From positions 97,460-161,459 of the forward strand of contig NZ_JAUTWS010000015.1 in the NCBI RefSeq assembly GCF_030657435.1: a stretch of DNA of 64,000 bases, in the 5' to 3' direction. This DNA comes from Paracraurococcus lichenis (lineage in GTDB: Bacteria; Pseudomonadota; Alphaproteobacteria; Acetobacterales; Acetobacteraceae). Made by a program: the position numbers and the translations under genes. Below the pieces are notes generated by a model. The model was not told where the DNA came from. It was given only the letters and a program-made list of their open reading frames with translations, and ran no database searches. This document shows, piece by piece, positions 9,681 through 19,253 of this stretch (the stretch's first letter is position 1; each line of letters opens with the position of its first letter).

Positions 9681-10679
9681 TCAGGCGCCCTGCAGCGCCA
9701 CCCCGGCCGCCGAGCGCCCGCGCTCCCCGTAATTGGCGCCGGAATACTCGCTCATGAACTCGAGATAGGTGAACGGAGTGTAGCGCGCCGGGTTGTCCGC
9801 GGTGACGCAACTGGGCACGGGCGCCATGACCGCGTCGTAGGAACAGTCCATGAAGAAGGGGATGGCATAGCGTTCCTGCCCGCTGCGGTTGGTCACCCGG
9901 TGCGGCGTCGCCAGGAAGACGTGGTTGGTCCAGCGCCGCAGCATCATGCCGCCATTGACCAGGAAATGCCCCTCCAGCGCCGGCGCATCGATCCAGCGGC
10001 CGTCCGGCAGGCGGATCGAGAGGCCCGGCACCTTGTTCTGTGCCAGGATCGTCATGAAGGAGGTATCGGCATGCGGCGCGAGGCCCCATTCGTCCTCCGC
10101 CGCGGTCGGCTCCTGCTGCGGGTAGTGGGTCATCCGCAGGGTGAACATCGGCTCGCGGAACTTGTCGTCGAACCAGTCATGCGGCAGGCCGAGGGCGGCG
10201 GCATAGATCGGCACGAGCCGCTTGCCGAGCCCTTCCATCGCGGCGGCATAGTCCAGCGCGACCTCGCGGAAGCCGGGCAGGTCCGCCGGCCACTGGTTCA
10301 GGCCGCGGAAACGCTTGCCGGCCAGAACGTCGGGATGGCCGGGCGGCAGGTCGCGCTTGAAGAAGACCGCCTCGTTCGCGTTCGGCTTCTTCACCCCGTC
10401 GACCGCGTTCATGCGCGTGGTATTGCCGCGGAAGGGCAGGTAGCCCTGGTTGTGCGCGTTGAAGGGCATGGCGAGCTTCGCTTCCAGCGGCTGCGCATGG
10501 AAGCGGGCGGCGGCGGCGAAGGCGGCCTGCACCAATGCCTCCGGCACGCCGGTGTTGCGCACGAAGTAGAAGCCCACCTCGGTGAAGGCGCGATGGAGCT
10601 GCCGGCCGAGTTCGTCGAGGGCGCCGGGCTCGCCGCGCAGCAGCGGGGCGAGGTCGAGGATGGGGATCTCATCGGCCAT
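9681..10679 (-). CDS. 2-oxoglutarate/Fe(II)-dependent oxygenase, isopenicillin N synthase-like family
   Basis: A 332-residue soluble protein. The N-terminal DIOX_N region begins 'IPILDLAPLLRG' with 'FTEVGFYFVRNTGV'; the C-terminal jelly-roll holds the iron triad in 'LAPHADTSFMTIL' (His and Asp) and 'TPHRVTN' (His), and the 2OG-binding Arg falls in 'RYAIPFFMD'. Such enzymes hydroxylate or desaturate small molecules using oxygen and 2-oxoglutarate. The usual 'VNIGDML' is 'VNGGMML' here. It is transcribed away from an ABC exporter gene. The substrate cannot be inferred. Confidence 0.88.
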   Translation of the reverse strand: MADEIPILDLAPLLRGEPGALDELGRQLHRAFTEVGFYFVRNTGVPEALVQAAFAAAARFHAQPLEAKLAMPFNAHNQGYLPFRGNTTRMNAVDGVKKPNANEAVFFKRDLPPGHPDVLAGKRFRGLNQWPADLPGFREVALDYAAAMEGLGKRLVPIYAAALGLPHDWFDDKFREPMFTLRMTHYPQQEPTAAEDEWGLAPHADTSFMTILAQNKVPGLSIRLPDGRWIDAPALEGHFLVNGGMMLRRWTNHVFLATPHRVTNRSGQERYAIPFFMDCSYDAVMAPVPSCVTADNPARYTPFTYLEFMSEYSGANYGERGRSAAGVALQGA

Positions 10680-10807
10680 GGACAGGGCTCTCTTGCAGCG
10701 CGGATCGGGAGCCTATGGCCAAGCAAGCGCCACGCCAACCCGCGATGTTGCGGCGCCGGCGCGCGCGGCGCAGTCTCGCCGCATCCCAGGAGACGGCACC
10801 ACCGGGC

Positions 10808-12583
10808 ATGAGCCTGCGCGACCCGAGTCCCAGGCCGGCGGCACGCCTGGCCGCGCTGCGGCGCCTGCTGCCCTGGCTGCGGCCCTATCGCGCGCGGGCG
10901 GCGATGGCCGCGCTGGCGCTGCTGCTGGCGGCGGGGCTGGTGCTCGGCCTCGGCCAGGGCGTGCGGCACCTGGTGGATGAGGGCTTCGCGGCCGGCAGCG
11001 CCGCCGCGCTCGACCGCACGGCGCTCGCGCTCTTCGCCGTGGTGGCGGTGCTGGGCTTGGCCAGCGGCGCGCGCTTCTGGCTGGTGAGCTGGCTCGGCGA
11101 GCGCGTCGCCGGCGACCTCAGGCGCGACCTCTTCGACCGCGTGCTCTCGCTCTCCCCCGCCTGGTTCGAGACGGCGCGGACCGGCGACATCCTGTCGCGC
11201 CTGACGGCCGACGTGACGCTGCTGCAGTCGCTGATCGGCTCGGCGATCTCGATGGGGCTGCGCAACGTGCTGACCGGGCTCGGCGCCTTCGGGATGCTGC
11301 TGGTGACCAGCCCGAAGCTCGCCGGCATCGTCGCGCTGGTGGTGCCGCTGGTGGTCGCGCCGATGGTGCTGTTCGGCCGGCGGGAGAAGCGGCTGTCCCG
11401 CGCGGCGCAGGAGCGCGTGGCCGATCTCGGCGACACGGCGGAGGAGGCGCTGGCCGGGCTGCGCACCGTGCAGGCCTTCACGCATGAGCCGGTGGACCGC
11501 GCCCGCTTCGCGGCCCGGGTGGAGGAGTCGGTCGCGGCGGCGGTGCGGCGGATCACCAGCCGGTCGCTGCTGATCCTGCTGGTCATCCTGCTCGGCTTCG
11601 GCGCCATCACCTTCAGCCTCTGGGTCGGCGGGCGGGACGTCGTCGCCGGGCGGATGACGGGCGGGGAACTGGCCGCCTTCGTGCTCTATGCCGTCATGCT
11701 CGCCAGCGCGGGCGCCTCGCTCTCCGAGGTCTGGGGCGAGATCCAGCGGGCGGCCGGCGCCGCCGAGCGGATCTTCGAGCTGCTGGCGGTGCAGCCGGGC
11801 ATCGCGGCGCCCGCCGCGCCGGCGCTGCTGCCGAGCCCGGCGCGGGGACGGATCGCCTTCGAGGGCGTCACCTTCGAATACCCGACGCGGCCGGGGCAAT
11901 CGGCGCTGCACGATGTCTCGCTGGTGGTGGAGCCGGGCGAGACGGTGGCGCTGGTCGGGCCCTCCGGCGCCGGCAAGACGACGATGCTGCAATTGCTGTT
12001 GCGCTTCTACGACCCGCAGGCCGGGCGGGTGACGCTGGACGGGGTCGATATCCGCGGCGTGGATCCTGCGGCGCTGCGGGCGCGGCTCGGCCTGGTGCCG
12101 CAGGACCCCATCGTCTTCAGCGCCGATGCCTGGGAGAATATCCGCTTCGGCCGGCCCGGCGCGAGCGATGCCGAGGTCCGCGCGGCGGCGGCGGCGGCGC
12201 AGGCCGCCGGCTTCCTCGAGGCGCTGCCGCGCGGCTTCGCCACCTTCCTCGGAGCCAAGGGCGTCATGCTCTCGGGCGGGCAGCGGCAGCGGCTGGCGAT
12301 CGCGCGGGCCATCCTGCGGGATCCGGCGGTGCTGCTGCTGGACGAGGCGACGAGCGCGCTGGATGCCGAGAGCGAGCAGGCGGTGCAGCAGGCGCTGGCC
12401 GTCGCCTCTGCCGGGCGGACGACGCTGGTGGTGGCGCATCGGCTGGCGACGGTGCGGCGGGCGGACCGGATCGTGGTGATGGAGGCCGGGCGGATCGTGG
12501 CGACGGGCACGCATGAGGCGCTGGTGCGCGCGGGCGGGCTCTACGGCCGGTTGGCGGCGCTGCAATTCGGCGAGGCGGCGTAG
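10808..12583 (+). CDS. ABC exporter half-transporter, MsbA/ABCB type (membrane domain fused to ATPase)
   Basis: About 591 residues. A six-span membrane domain ('LLPWLRPYRAR' to about residue 310) with the typical 'TGDILSRLTADVTLLQ' coupling region precedes an ATPase with Walker A 'GPSGAGKTT', Q-loop 'LVPQDP', signature 'LSGGQRQRLAIARA' and Walker B 'VLLLDEATSALD'. It works as a homodimer exporting lipid-like or hydrophobic molecules. The ATG at 10808 puts the start just before the conserved first helix; an earlier in-frame ATG at 10715 would add an Arg-rich stretch of 31 residues with a poorly spaced ribosome site and cannot be excluded. Divergent from the oxygenase at 9681-10679. Confidence 0.92.
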   Translation: MSLRDPSPRPAARLAALRRLLPWLRPYRARAAMAALALLLAAGLVLGLGQGVRHLVDEGFAAGSAAALDRTALALFAVVAVLGLASGARFWLVSWLGERVAGDLRRDLFDRVLSLSPAWFETARTGDILSRLTADVTLLQSLIGSAISMGLRNVLTGLGAFGMLLVTSPKLAGIVALVVPLVVAPMVLFGRREKRLSRAAQERVADLGDTAEEALAGLRTVQAFTHEPVDRARFAARVEESVAAAVRRITSRSLLILLVILLGFGAITFSLWVGGRDVVAGRMTGGELAAFVLYAVMLASAGASLSEVWGEIQRAAGAAERIFELLAVQPGIAAPAAPALLPSPARGRIAFEGVTFEYPTRPGQSALHDVSLVVEPGETVALVGPSGAGKTTMLQLLLRFYDPQAGRVTLDGVDIRGVDPAALRARLGLVPQDPIVFSADAWENIRFGRPGASDAEVRAAAAAAQAAGFLEALPRGFATFLGAKGVMLSGGQRQRLAIARAILRDPAVLLLDEATSALDAESEQAVQQALAVASAGRTTLVVAHRLATVRRADRIVVMEAGRIVATGTHEALVRAGGLYGRLAALQFGEAA

Positions 12584-12739
12584 AGGCCTGGCTTCACACA
12601 CCCGCGACGGCCATGCCCGGGAGCGACGGGAGCGTTGCGCGGCGCCGCTGCAACCGACGAGAGTCCCTCCTGCGGGCGGAAGCCCGCCAAGCACAACCGC
12701 CGCGTGTTGCTCGCGGCGCAGGCCAAGGAGGAATCGGAC

Positions 12740-13987
12740 ATGAAATTCATGCTGTTCGTCCTGCCCACCATTCCCGGCACGCTGGAAGACCGCCAGCGCC
12801 TCAGGCCGATCGGCCGAAACAACGAGCGCTTCCAGGCCATGCTGGACGAGGTGCGGAAGCTGGCGGTCTTCGCCGACGATGCCGGCTTCGACGTCATGGC
12901 GACCACCGAGCACCATTTCCACTCGGAAGGCTACGAAGCCTCGGTCGCGCCGCTGATGCTCTACACCGACCTCGCCGCGCGGACGAAGCGGATCAGGTTC
13001 TCCCCGCTCGGCCTCGTCCTGCCCTCCTGGGATCCGCTGCGCTGCGCGGAGGAGATCGCCTATCTCGACCATCTTACGCAGGGCCGCATTTATGCCGGCT
13101 TCGCCCGCGGCTACCAGGACCGCTGGGTGAACGTGCTCGGCCAGCACTACCACGTCACCGCCGCGCCGATGGATGGCGGCGCGATCGATCAGCACAACCG
13201 CAAGGTCTACGAGGAAGTGCTGTCGATCATGAAGAAGGCCTGGACGCAGGACTCCATCACGCATGACGGCGAGTACTACAAGATTCCCTTCCCGCCGGAG
13301 GGGATCACGCGCTGGCCGGTCGGGCCATGGACCCGCGAATACGGCGCGCCCGGGGAGGTGGACGAGAAGGGCGTGGTGAAGCGCATCTGCGTCATCCCGA
13401 AGCCCTACCAGCAGCCGCATCCCCGGCTGTTCCAGCCCTTCTCGGTCAGCGAGAACACCATCCGCTACACCGCGCAGTCCGACATCACGCCCTGGATCCT
13501 GGTGGCCGACCCGCCGCAGTTCGAGCGGCTCTGCCGCATCTACCAGGACGTCGCGGCAGGGGCCGGGCGGAGCCTGCGGCTCGGCGAGAGCGTCGGCGCC
13601 TTCCGCGCGGTGCATTTCGGCGCGACCGAGGACGAGGCGGTGGCGCTGCTGCGCGACACCAACTACGCCGGCTTCAAGCACTATTTCGGCGGCTTCGGCT
13701 TCTGGGAGGCGATGCGCACGGCCGAGGACGAGGCGCGCTGGCCGCTCGCCAAGGGCACCATGCTGCCCGAGAGCGAGTGGACGGTCGATCGCATGCGCCG
13801 CTGCAAATACGCGCTGGCCGGCACCGTGGACCAGGTGAAGCGGGAGATCGAGGCGCTGCACAAGGTGGGCGGCAGCGGCGAACTCGAATGGTTCGGCTGG
13901 TTCTTCGACCAGGGCTTCATGCCGCTGGACCAGGCGATGCGCCAGCTCGAGCTCTTCGCGCGGCACATCATCCCGGAATTCCGCTAG
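12740..13987 (+). CDS. Luciferase-like FMN-dependent monooxygenase (LLM class)
   Basis: A 415-residue TIM-barrel protein beginning 'MKFMLFVLPTIPG'. Family features are 'DVMATTEHHFHSEGY', 'RIRFSPLGLVLPSWDP', 'LDHLTQGRIYAGFARGYQ' and the C-terminal 'GTVDQVKREIEAL'. It would use reduced flavin from a partner reductase to oxidise an organic substrate. The start is marked by a strong AAGGAGG site at 12725-12731. It stands alone and is followed by a perfect 15-bp inverted repeat that probably stops transcription. The 156-base stretch before it has GC-rich inverted segments but no recognised riboswitch. Confidence 0.9.
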   Translation: MKFMLFVLPTIPGTLEDRQRLRPIGRNNERFQAMLDEVRKLAVFADDAGFDVMATTEHHFHSEGYEASVAPLMLYTDLAARTKRIRFSPLGLVLPSWDPLRCAEEIAYLDHLTQGRIYAGFARGYQDRWVNVLGQHYHVTAAPMDGGAIDQHNRKVYEEVLSIMKKAWTQDSITHDGEYYKIPFPPEGITRWPVGPWTREYGAPGEVDEKGVVKRICVIPKPYQQPHPRLFQPFSVSENTIRYTAQSDITPWILVADPPQFERLCRIYQDVAAGAGRSLRLGESVGAFRAVHFGATEDEAVALLRDTNYAGFKHYFGGFGFWEAMRTAEDEARWPLAKGTMLPESEWTVDRMRRCKYALAGTVDQVKREIEALHKVGGSGELEWFGWFFDQGFMPLDQAMRQLELFARHIIPEFR

Positions 13988-14025
13988 AGCATTCTCGCGC
14001 TGCCCCCTGCAGCGCGAGAATGCTC
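13987..14025. terminator. Perfect 15-bp inverted repeat after the luciferase-like gene
   Basis: Arms GAGCATTCTCGCGCT (13987-14001) and its exact complement (14011-14025) enclose a nine-base loop, beginning one base inside the luciferase-like stop codon and followed by a short TTTT. It could end transcription from both sides, since the degraded decarboxylase points toward it. Palindromes of this kind are also dispersed elements in alphaproteobacterial genomes, but I see only this copy here. Confidence 0.6.
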
Positions 14026-14120
14026 CGGCCTTTTCATGTGTGGGGCAGATTCAGGCCGCCGAGCGCTTCTCCTCCGCGGCGATCTGCTCCGAGTGCCGCG
14101 GAGGGGGGAGGGCGGCGCCG

Positions 14121-15407
14121 CTACTCCTGCACCACATAGGTGTGGAAGCGGATGCTGCCATCCGCCGCCTTCTCCCGATAGAGGCCCCGGATCTCGTTCT
14201 CGAAGCCGGGGAAGGCATTGGCCGCGCGCTCGAAGGCCTTGAAGTAGGCGATCATCGGCCGCGAGCGCTGGCCGACCCGCTCGCCCGGGACCACCGTGGC
14301 GATGCCCGGCGGATAGACCAGCCAGGGCGTCGCGGCGATCCGGCCCGCCGCCTCCTCCAACGGCACGTAATCGACGGTGTTGCGCACCAGTGCCCGCACC
14401 GCCTCCTGCGGCGGCATGACCATGTCGGGCAGGTGCTCCTCGCGGAACTGCGCCGCCTGCAACCTGCTGACACCCTCCGACGGTAGAAGGCATGCATGGC
14501 GGCGCAGAGATCGCGCAGTCGAAGCTTGCCGTAACGCTTCCGCCGCCGCGCCACGAAATCGGGGATCACGCCCTCCAGCGGCGCATTCTCGTCGTGCAGC
14601 TTCTCGAATGTGACGAAGTGAGAGAGGAGGGTGCCTTGCTGCTCTCGACGCCGGGCGTCAGCAGGAAGAGCAGGCTGTTGAGGTCGTTCTTCTCCGGCAG
14701 GATGCGGTTCGGCCGAAGATATTCCGCGGCCACCGGCGCCGGCACCCCGTGCGCGTCATAGGCGCCGTCGCGGAAACCCGGCGTCAGCACGGTGAGCTTG
14801 TTGGGGTCGGTCATCGCCCAGCCCGGCGGGGCTTCGCCGAAGCCATGCCAGTCCTCCTCCGGCCGAAGCTCCCAATGCGCGGGATCGGCGGCGAGGAGGT
14901 CTGTCGGCACCGTCTCCCAGGCCACCGTCGCGCCGCCTGGCAGGCGCACCTCCTTCGGTACGAAGGGCTCGAAGAACCAACGCCGCGCCGGGTCGGCCTC
15001 CTCCTCGAACTCGCGGCGCGTCAGGCGCAGCTTCTTCCGCGTCTCGATGCCGAGGCGGATGGTGTCGTCCCACAATACCTCGCCCGAACGCCCCTTCATC
15101 ATCTGCGCGCCGACATCGAGCGAGGCAAACAGCGGGTAGAAGGGGCGTCGAGGCCGCGCCTCACCAGGCTGATCAGCGCCGCGGACTTGCCCTGCAGCCC
15201 CTTCTTGCCCCAGTCCACGATGATGCAGCCGATCGCGGCATCGGTAAGGATGACCAGTTCCGCATCGTCGTCGCGGCGGGCGCGGGTGACGGCGTAGCCC
15301 GCGCCCTCGACGCGCTGCAGGATCTCCCGCAGCCGGGCACCCTCGAGGTCGGTCTCGTCGAAATTCGGGGCGCAGACCAGCAGCTTGAATCGGCGGGCGC
15401 ATTCCAC
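14121..15407 (-). pseudogene. Orn/Lys/Arg decarboxylase, degraded (core deletion plus frameshifts)
   Basis: Read on the minus strand, pieces of one fold-type I PLP decarboxylase appear in three frames. The wing domain starts at a GTG at 15407 with a GGAG site ('RRFKLLVCAPNFDETDLEG'). At about 15145 the text jumps from 'LVRRGLDAP' straight to 'FYPLFASLDVGAQMMKGRSG' in another frame, so the whole PLP-binding core with its lysine is missing. A second shift near 14635 breaks 'LLTPGVESSKA' from 'TLLSHFVTFEKLHDENAPLEG', and a third near 14480 breaks 'MHAFY' from 'LQAAQFREEHLPDMV'. The C-terminal domain then runs to a normal stop at 14121. No functional enzyme can be made. Homologues normally make cadaverine, putrescine or agmatine. 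The MFS carrier at 15676 diverges from it and may have been its partner. Confidence 0.85.
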
Positions 15408-15675
15408 CGGAACTCCGGCAAGGGGCGGCGGCGCAGCCACGGGCGGGAGGAGGTCTTGCGGCGCGGATGGCCGCGGCGTCCATGGCTGATAGACGACGAT
15501 CGCCCGCCGGAAGCGGCGGGGTGGGTCACCGGTGTCTCCTCCACGCCGCTGTTGCGGCGGCCGGCGCCACCGGGGCAGCATGGCGGCAGGGCGGGGCCAC
15601 ACCGCCCGCCCAGCGCGGACCAGGCCGCGCGGCGACGCGTGCGAACACGCGGGCCGGATCAAGGAGGACAGTCCC

Positions 15676-17097
15676 ATGAGCTCGACGACCTTCGGCCGAG
15701 GCGCCGGGAAAACGATAGCAGGCGAATCGATAGCAGGCTCACCACCTCTCGCCGCGGGCGGGCCGCTGGAGGCGCGGCACCTCCGCTCCGCCGCCTACCG
15801 CAACGTGGCGCAGGGCGAGCGGCTGACCTCGACCCACTGGCACATCGCCTGGGCGAACGGCCTCGGCTGGGGCTTCGATGGCATGGACGGCGCCATCTTC
15901 GCCCTCGTCGCGCCGATGGTGATGCGGGAATTCGCCGTCTCCCTGCCGGAATACCGCAGCGGCGTGCAGATCGCGATGCTGGTCGGCATCCTCGGCCTCT
16001 ATCTCTGGCCCTGGCTGGCCGACAGGTATGGCCGGCGGACGCTGCTGGCGCTCAACATCGCCATGTTCTCCCTGATGATGCCGCTGGTGGCGCTGGCCCC
16101 GGGCTGGGGCTTCTTCGTCGCCGCCTATGCCATCGTCCGCTTCGCGCTCAACGGCGAATGGGCGATCGGATCGATGCTGGTGGCCGAGACCTGGCCGGCG
16201 CGGCTGCGCGCCCGCATCGTCTGTTCGGACCGCGCGGCCTGGGGCGTCGGCGCGGCGCTGGCCGGCACCATCACCGCGGTGGTCGTCGAGACCTGGGGCT
16301 GGCGCGCCGCCTTCGTGCTGCCGGCGGTGGTCGCGCTGCTCGCGGTCTATGTCCGCTTCCTCTGCCCGGAATCGCCCTATTGGGTGCGCACCACCGACCG
16401 CAGGCGCCGCATCCGGGCCGACCTCGCCGCCGGCGGGGCGCTGAGCGGGGAGGACCAGGCCTGGTTCAGCAAGGCCGAGAAGGTCGGGCTGCGGCAGCTC
16501 TTCCTGCCGGACATGCGCCGGAACACCACGCTGGCCACCTTCGTCGCGGTCACCAACCTGATCGCCTTCTCGACCGTCGGTCTCTGGATGCCGCTGTTCC
16601 TGAAGGAGGCGCATGGCTGGTCCGCGGCCGAATACGGCAGCTTCTACGTCGCCTGGGGGCTGATCGGCGTGGTCGGCATCGCCGGCGCGGGCTGGATCGC
16701 CGACCTCGTCGGGCGGCGGCTCGGCTTCGTGGTCATGCTGGTCGAGGGCGCGGTCTTCCTCACCCTCTGGATCTATGCGGAGAGCCCCACCGCGCTCTGG
16801 ATCTTCGGCCTGCTCTGGAGCATCGGCTTCCTCGGCGTCTGGGGGCCGGCCACGACCTATACGGCGGAGATGTACCCGACGCGCATCCGCGGCGTCGGCA
16901 ACGGCTTCTCCTGGGCGCTCGGCTTCTTCATCGGCTATGTGCTCTGGCCCTTCGTCTCGGTCTGGATCCGCGAGGCCACCGGCAGCTTCCACCTGGCCTT
17001 CCTGCTGATCCCGGTGGTGATGCTGTTCCAGGCGGTGGTGGTCTGGGTCTGGAGCCCCGAGAATGCCGGCAAGGACCTGGACGGCATCCACGTCTGA
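15676..17097 (+). CDS. MFS transporter, metabolite:proton symporter type
   Basis: A 473-residue protein with 12 predicted spans. The first loop motif 'WLADRYGRRTLLAL', the 'RFALNGEWAIGSMLVAETWP' segment and the second-half 'WIADLVGRRLGFVVML' and 'AEMYPTRIRGVGNGFSWALG' are typical of the sugar and aromatic acid symporter branch. The N-terminus is long (about 55 residues before the first span) and hydrophilic. The ATG at 15676 follows an AAGGAGG site at 15661-15667. It imports or exports a small organic acid or sugar-like solute; which one is not visible. It ends in a terminator-like hairpin at 17155. Confidence 0.88.
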   Translation: MSSTTFGRGAGKTIAGESIAGSPPLAAGGPLEARHLRSAAYRNVAQGERLTSTHWHIAWANGLGWGFDGMDGAIFALVAPMVMREFAVSLPEYRSGVQIAMLVGILGLYLWPWLADRYGRRTLLALNIAMFSLMMPLVALAPGWGFFVAAYAIVRFALNGEWAIGSMLVAETWPARLRARIVCSDRAAWGVGAALAGTITAVVVETWGWRAAFVLPAVVALLAVYVRFLCPESPYWVRTTDRRRRIRADLAAGGALSGEDQAWFSKAEKVGLRQLFLPDMRRNTTLATFVAVTNLIAFSTVGLWMPLFLKEAHGWSAAEYGSFYVAWGLIGVVGIAGAGWIADLVGRRLGFVVMLVEGAVFLTLWIYAESPTALWIFGLLWSIGFLGVWGPATTYTAEMYPTRIRGVGNGFSWALGFFIGYVLWPFVSVWIREATGSFHLAFLLIPVVMLFQAVVVWVWSPENAGKDLDGIHV

Positions 17098-17101
17098 CGG
17101 C

Positions 17102-17135
17102 GGGTCGGCTGCCGCCGCGCAGCGAGTGCGAACCC
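17102..17135 (+). repeat. Dispersed palindromic element, copy A
   Basis: A 34-nt imperfect palindrome bounded by GGGTC and its near-complement, with the core GCCGCCGCGC. It resembles the 35-nt elements at 29844 and 43247, and like them it leads into ACAGAAATAGA and then a terminator hairpin. It sits in the 91-base gap between two convergent genes. Confidence 0.6.
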
Positions 17136-17154
17136 ACAGAAATAGATGAGGGGT

Positions 17155-17183
17155 CCGGGGAGAATACCTTCTCCCCGGCCTTT
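17155..17183 (+). terminator. Intrinsic terminator-like hairpin after the MFS gene
   Basis: Arms CCGGGGAGA (17155-17163) and TCTCCCCGG (17170-17178) with a six-base loop, followed by CCTTTTCT. It lies between the convergent MFS and amidohydrolase genes, so it can serve the plus strand directly and perhaps both. Confidence 0.65.
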
Positions 17184-17188
17184 TCTCC

Positions 17189-18256
17189 CTACAGCCCGAG
17201 CAGCCGCTTCGCATTGCCGCCGGCGAGCGCCGCGCGGGTCGCGTCGTCGAAGCTCTCCACTGAGCAGATATGGCCGATCGGGTCGCTGTCGGCCATGTCG
17301 AAGGGGAAGTCGGTCCCCATCAGGATGCGGTCGGCGCCGAAGACCTTCACCAGGTATTCCAACTGGTGCGGCGTGAAGACGATGGTGTCGAAATAGACGC
17401 GCCGCAGGTATTCGGTCGGCGGCTTCGGCAGGTCGCCGCGGGCATCGCTGCGGGCGCCCCAGGCATGGTCGATGCGGCCGGAATAGGCCGGCAGGTAGCC
17501 GCCGCCATGCACCGCCAGGACCTTCAGGCCGGGATGCCGCTCCAGCACGCCGTCGAAGATCAGATAATGCAGCGCGACGGTGGTATCCAGCGGGTTGCCG
17601 ATGACGTTGTTGAAGTAGAAGCGGGCGAGGCGCTCGCCGCCGGTGAAGCCGTTGGGATGGATCATCACCAGCGCGCCCAGCCGCTCCGCGGCCGCCCAGA
17701 AGGGCGCGAAGGCGGGGTCGGACAGCTCCCGCCCCGCGACATTGGTCAGCACCTGCACGCCCTTGAAGCCGAGCGGGCCCATGCAGCGCTCGAGCTCCGT
17801 CACCGCCTCCCCGGCATCCTGCAGCGGCACGGTGCCGAGGCCGAGGAAGCGGTCCGGCCGCACCGCGCAGAAGGCCGCGATGCCGTCGTTCACCATGCGG
17901 TTCGCCACCACCGCAGGCTCGAGCGGCAGGGTGTAGTAGCTCTGCGGCGGCGCCGGGGCGCAGAGCTGGAGGTCGATGCCCATGGCGTCCAGCTCGGCCA
18001 GCCGCGGGCCGTGCTGCGTGCCGACCACCCGGCGGTCGGCATCCTGCTTGCGGTTCAGCGCCTGGGTCGCGGGCGTGGCGAAGCGCGCCAGCGGTATGGT
18101 CGCGGGGTCGAGATGCGGCGCGGCATAGGCGCCGGCCTCCGGCACGAAGACATGCGCGTGGATGTCGATGGTCGTGCTTGAAGGCCGCGTCTCCCGCCCC
18201 GGCCGGCCATGCACCCGCGCGGCGGTCGCGCCGTAGTGATTGGTTTCCTCGGTCAT
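17189..18256 (-). CDS. Amidohydrolase_2 family protein (ACMSD / resorcylate decarboxylase-like)
   Basis: A 355-residue metal-dependent hydrolase or decarboxylase. It has the N-terminal metal site 'IDIHAHVF', the His of 'LVMIHPNGF', 'LAVHGGGYLPAY' and the closing 'ILMGTDFPFDMAD', all typical of the 2-amino-3-carboxymuconate semialdehyde decarboxylase branch. The start at 18256 was chosen because it begins four bases after the upstream dehydrogenase gene stops, so the two are coupled. Reaction is probably decarboxylation or hydrolysis of an aromatic or ring-derived acid. It is the last gene of a three-gene minus-strand group with a 3-hydroxyacid dehydrogenase and a peptide/opine-type binding protein. 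Confidence 0.87.
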   Translation of the reverse strand: MTEETNHYGATAARVHGRPGRETRPSSTTIDIHAHVFVPEAGAYAAPHLDPATIPLARFATPATQALNRKQDADRRVVGTQHGPRLAELDAMGIDLQLCAPAPPQSYYTLPLEPAVVANRMVNDGIAAFCAVRPDRFLGLGTVPLQDAGEAVTELERCMGPLGFKGVQVLTNVAGRELSDPAFAPFWAAAERLGALVMIHPNGFTGGERLARFYFNNVIGNPLDTTVALHYLIFDGVLERHPGLKVLAVHGGGYLPAYSGRIDHAWGARSDARGDLPKPPTEYLRRVYFDTIVFTPHQLEYLVKVFGADRILMGTDFPFDMADSDPIGHICSVESFDDATRAALAGGNAKRLLGL

Positions 18257-18260
18257 CCGC

Positions 18261-19148
18261 TCAGCCCTCCCCACCGTCCAATCCGGCCATGCGCGACAGC
18301 ACCGCATGGATCGCCGCCGTGTCCTCCCCGCCGAAGCCCGCGGCCAGCGTCGCCGCGTGCAGCGGCAGCACCGCGCTGAACAGCGGCACCGGGCAGTTCA
18401 GCGAGGCGGCGAAGGCGCCGATCACCTCCATGTCCTTCGACCACATGGCATTGCGCATGGTCGGCGGCCCGTAGCGCTTGGCCGCCATCATCGGTGCGCG
18501 CAGCTCGAAGACGCGGGAGGTGGCGGCGCCGCTCGCCACCAGCTCCACCACCTTGGCGGGGTCGAGGCCCGCCTTCTCCGCCAGCACCATGGCCTCGGCC
18601 GAGGCGAGGTTGTGGATGGCGACCAGCAGGTTGGCCACGAATTTCATCCGCGTGCCGTTGCCATAGGCGCCGAGGTCGTGGGTGGCGCGCGCGAAGCCGG
18701 CGAAGAAGGGTGCGAGGCGGGCGATCGCCTGCGCATCGCCGCTGGCATAGACCACCAGATCCTTGCGCTCCGCCTGCGCCCCGGTGCCCGAGAGCGGGCA
18801 GTCGAGCGCGGCATGGCCCGCGGCCCGCAGCGCGGCCTCGGCGGCCAGCTTGTCCTCCAGCGTGAAGGTGCTGGTCTCGACCAGCAGGCGCGGCGGCAGG
18901 CCCGCCTCGGCCAGGGCCTTCACCGTCGCGTGCAGCGCGGCGGGCTTGGGCAGGCTGGTCAGCAACACCGGCGCCGCCCGCGCCGCGGCTACGGCATCCG
19001 CCGCGACCTCGATCCCCGCCTCGGCCAGCGCCGCGCGCCGTGCCGGGTCGGTGTCGTAGCCGATCACGCGCCAGCCGGCCGCCTGCAGGTTGCGCGCCAT
19101 GGCGCCCCCCATGATGCCGAGGCCGATGACGCCCGCCACCTGCTCCAT
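18261..19148 (-). CDS. NAD(P)-dependent 3-hydroxyisobutyrate dehydrogenase-family oxidoreductase
   Basis: A 295-residue beta-hydroxyacid dehydrogenase. The Rossmann motif 'GVIGLGIMGGAMARNL' starts at residue 6, the substrate segment is 'LDCPLSGTGAQAE', and the catalytic lysine lies in 'GNGTRMKFVANLLVAIHN', as in the family. The C-terminal all-helical domain is complete. It oxidises a 3-hydroxy acid or reduces the matching semialdehyde. It sits between an amidohydrolase (four bases downstream) and a binding-protein gene (105 bases upstream), suggesting one catabolic unit. Confidence 0.9.
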   Translation of the reverse strand: MEQVAGVIGLGIMGGAMARNLQAAGWRVIGYDTDPARRAALAEAGIEVAADAVAAARAAPVLLTSLPKPAALHATVKALAEAGLPPRLLVETSTFTLEDKLAAEAALRAAGHAALDCPLSGTGAQAERKDLVVYASGDAQAIARLAPFFAGFARATHDLGAYGNGTRMKFVANLLVAIHNLASAEAMVLAEKAGLDPAKVVELVASGAATSRVFELRAPMMAAKRYGPPTMRNAMWSKDMEVIGAFAASLNCPVPLFSAVLPLHAATLAAGFGGEDTAAIHAVLSRMAGLDGGEG

Positions 19149-19253
19149 GCCCGTCCCTCCCGCGTCTTGGCGCCATTGACCACCGGCCCGGCGACGCGCG
19201 CAACCCGGCGCGGGGCGCGGCGACAGCGCGGTCCCGCGAGGACGGCCCGGAGG

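Noticed and set aside
5650..9732. Very long plus-strand open frame opposite the kinase and binding protein
   Set aside because: It is antisense to two convincing genes, is Arg/Gly/His-rich and has no domain; typical of high-GC sequence.
12584..12739. Riboswitch before the luciferase-like gene
   Set aside because: GC-rich inverted segments exist, but none of the conserved cores I know is present.
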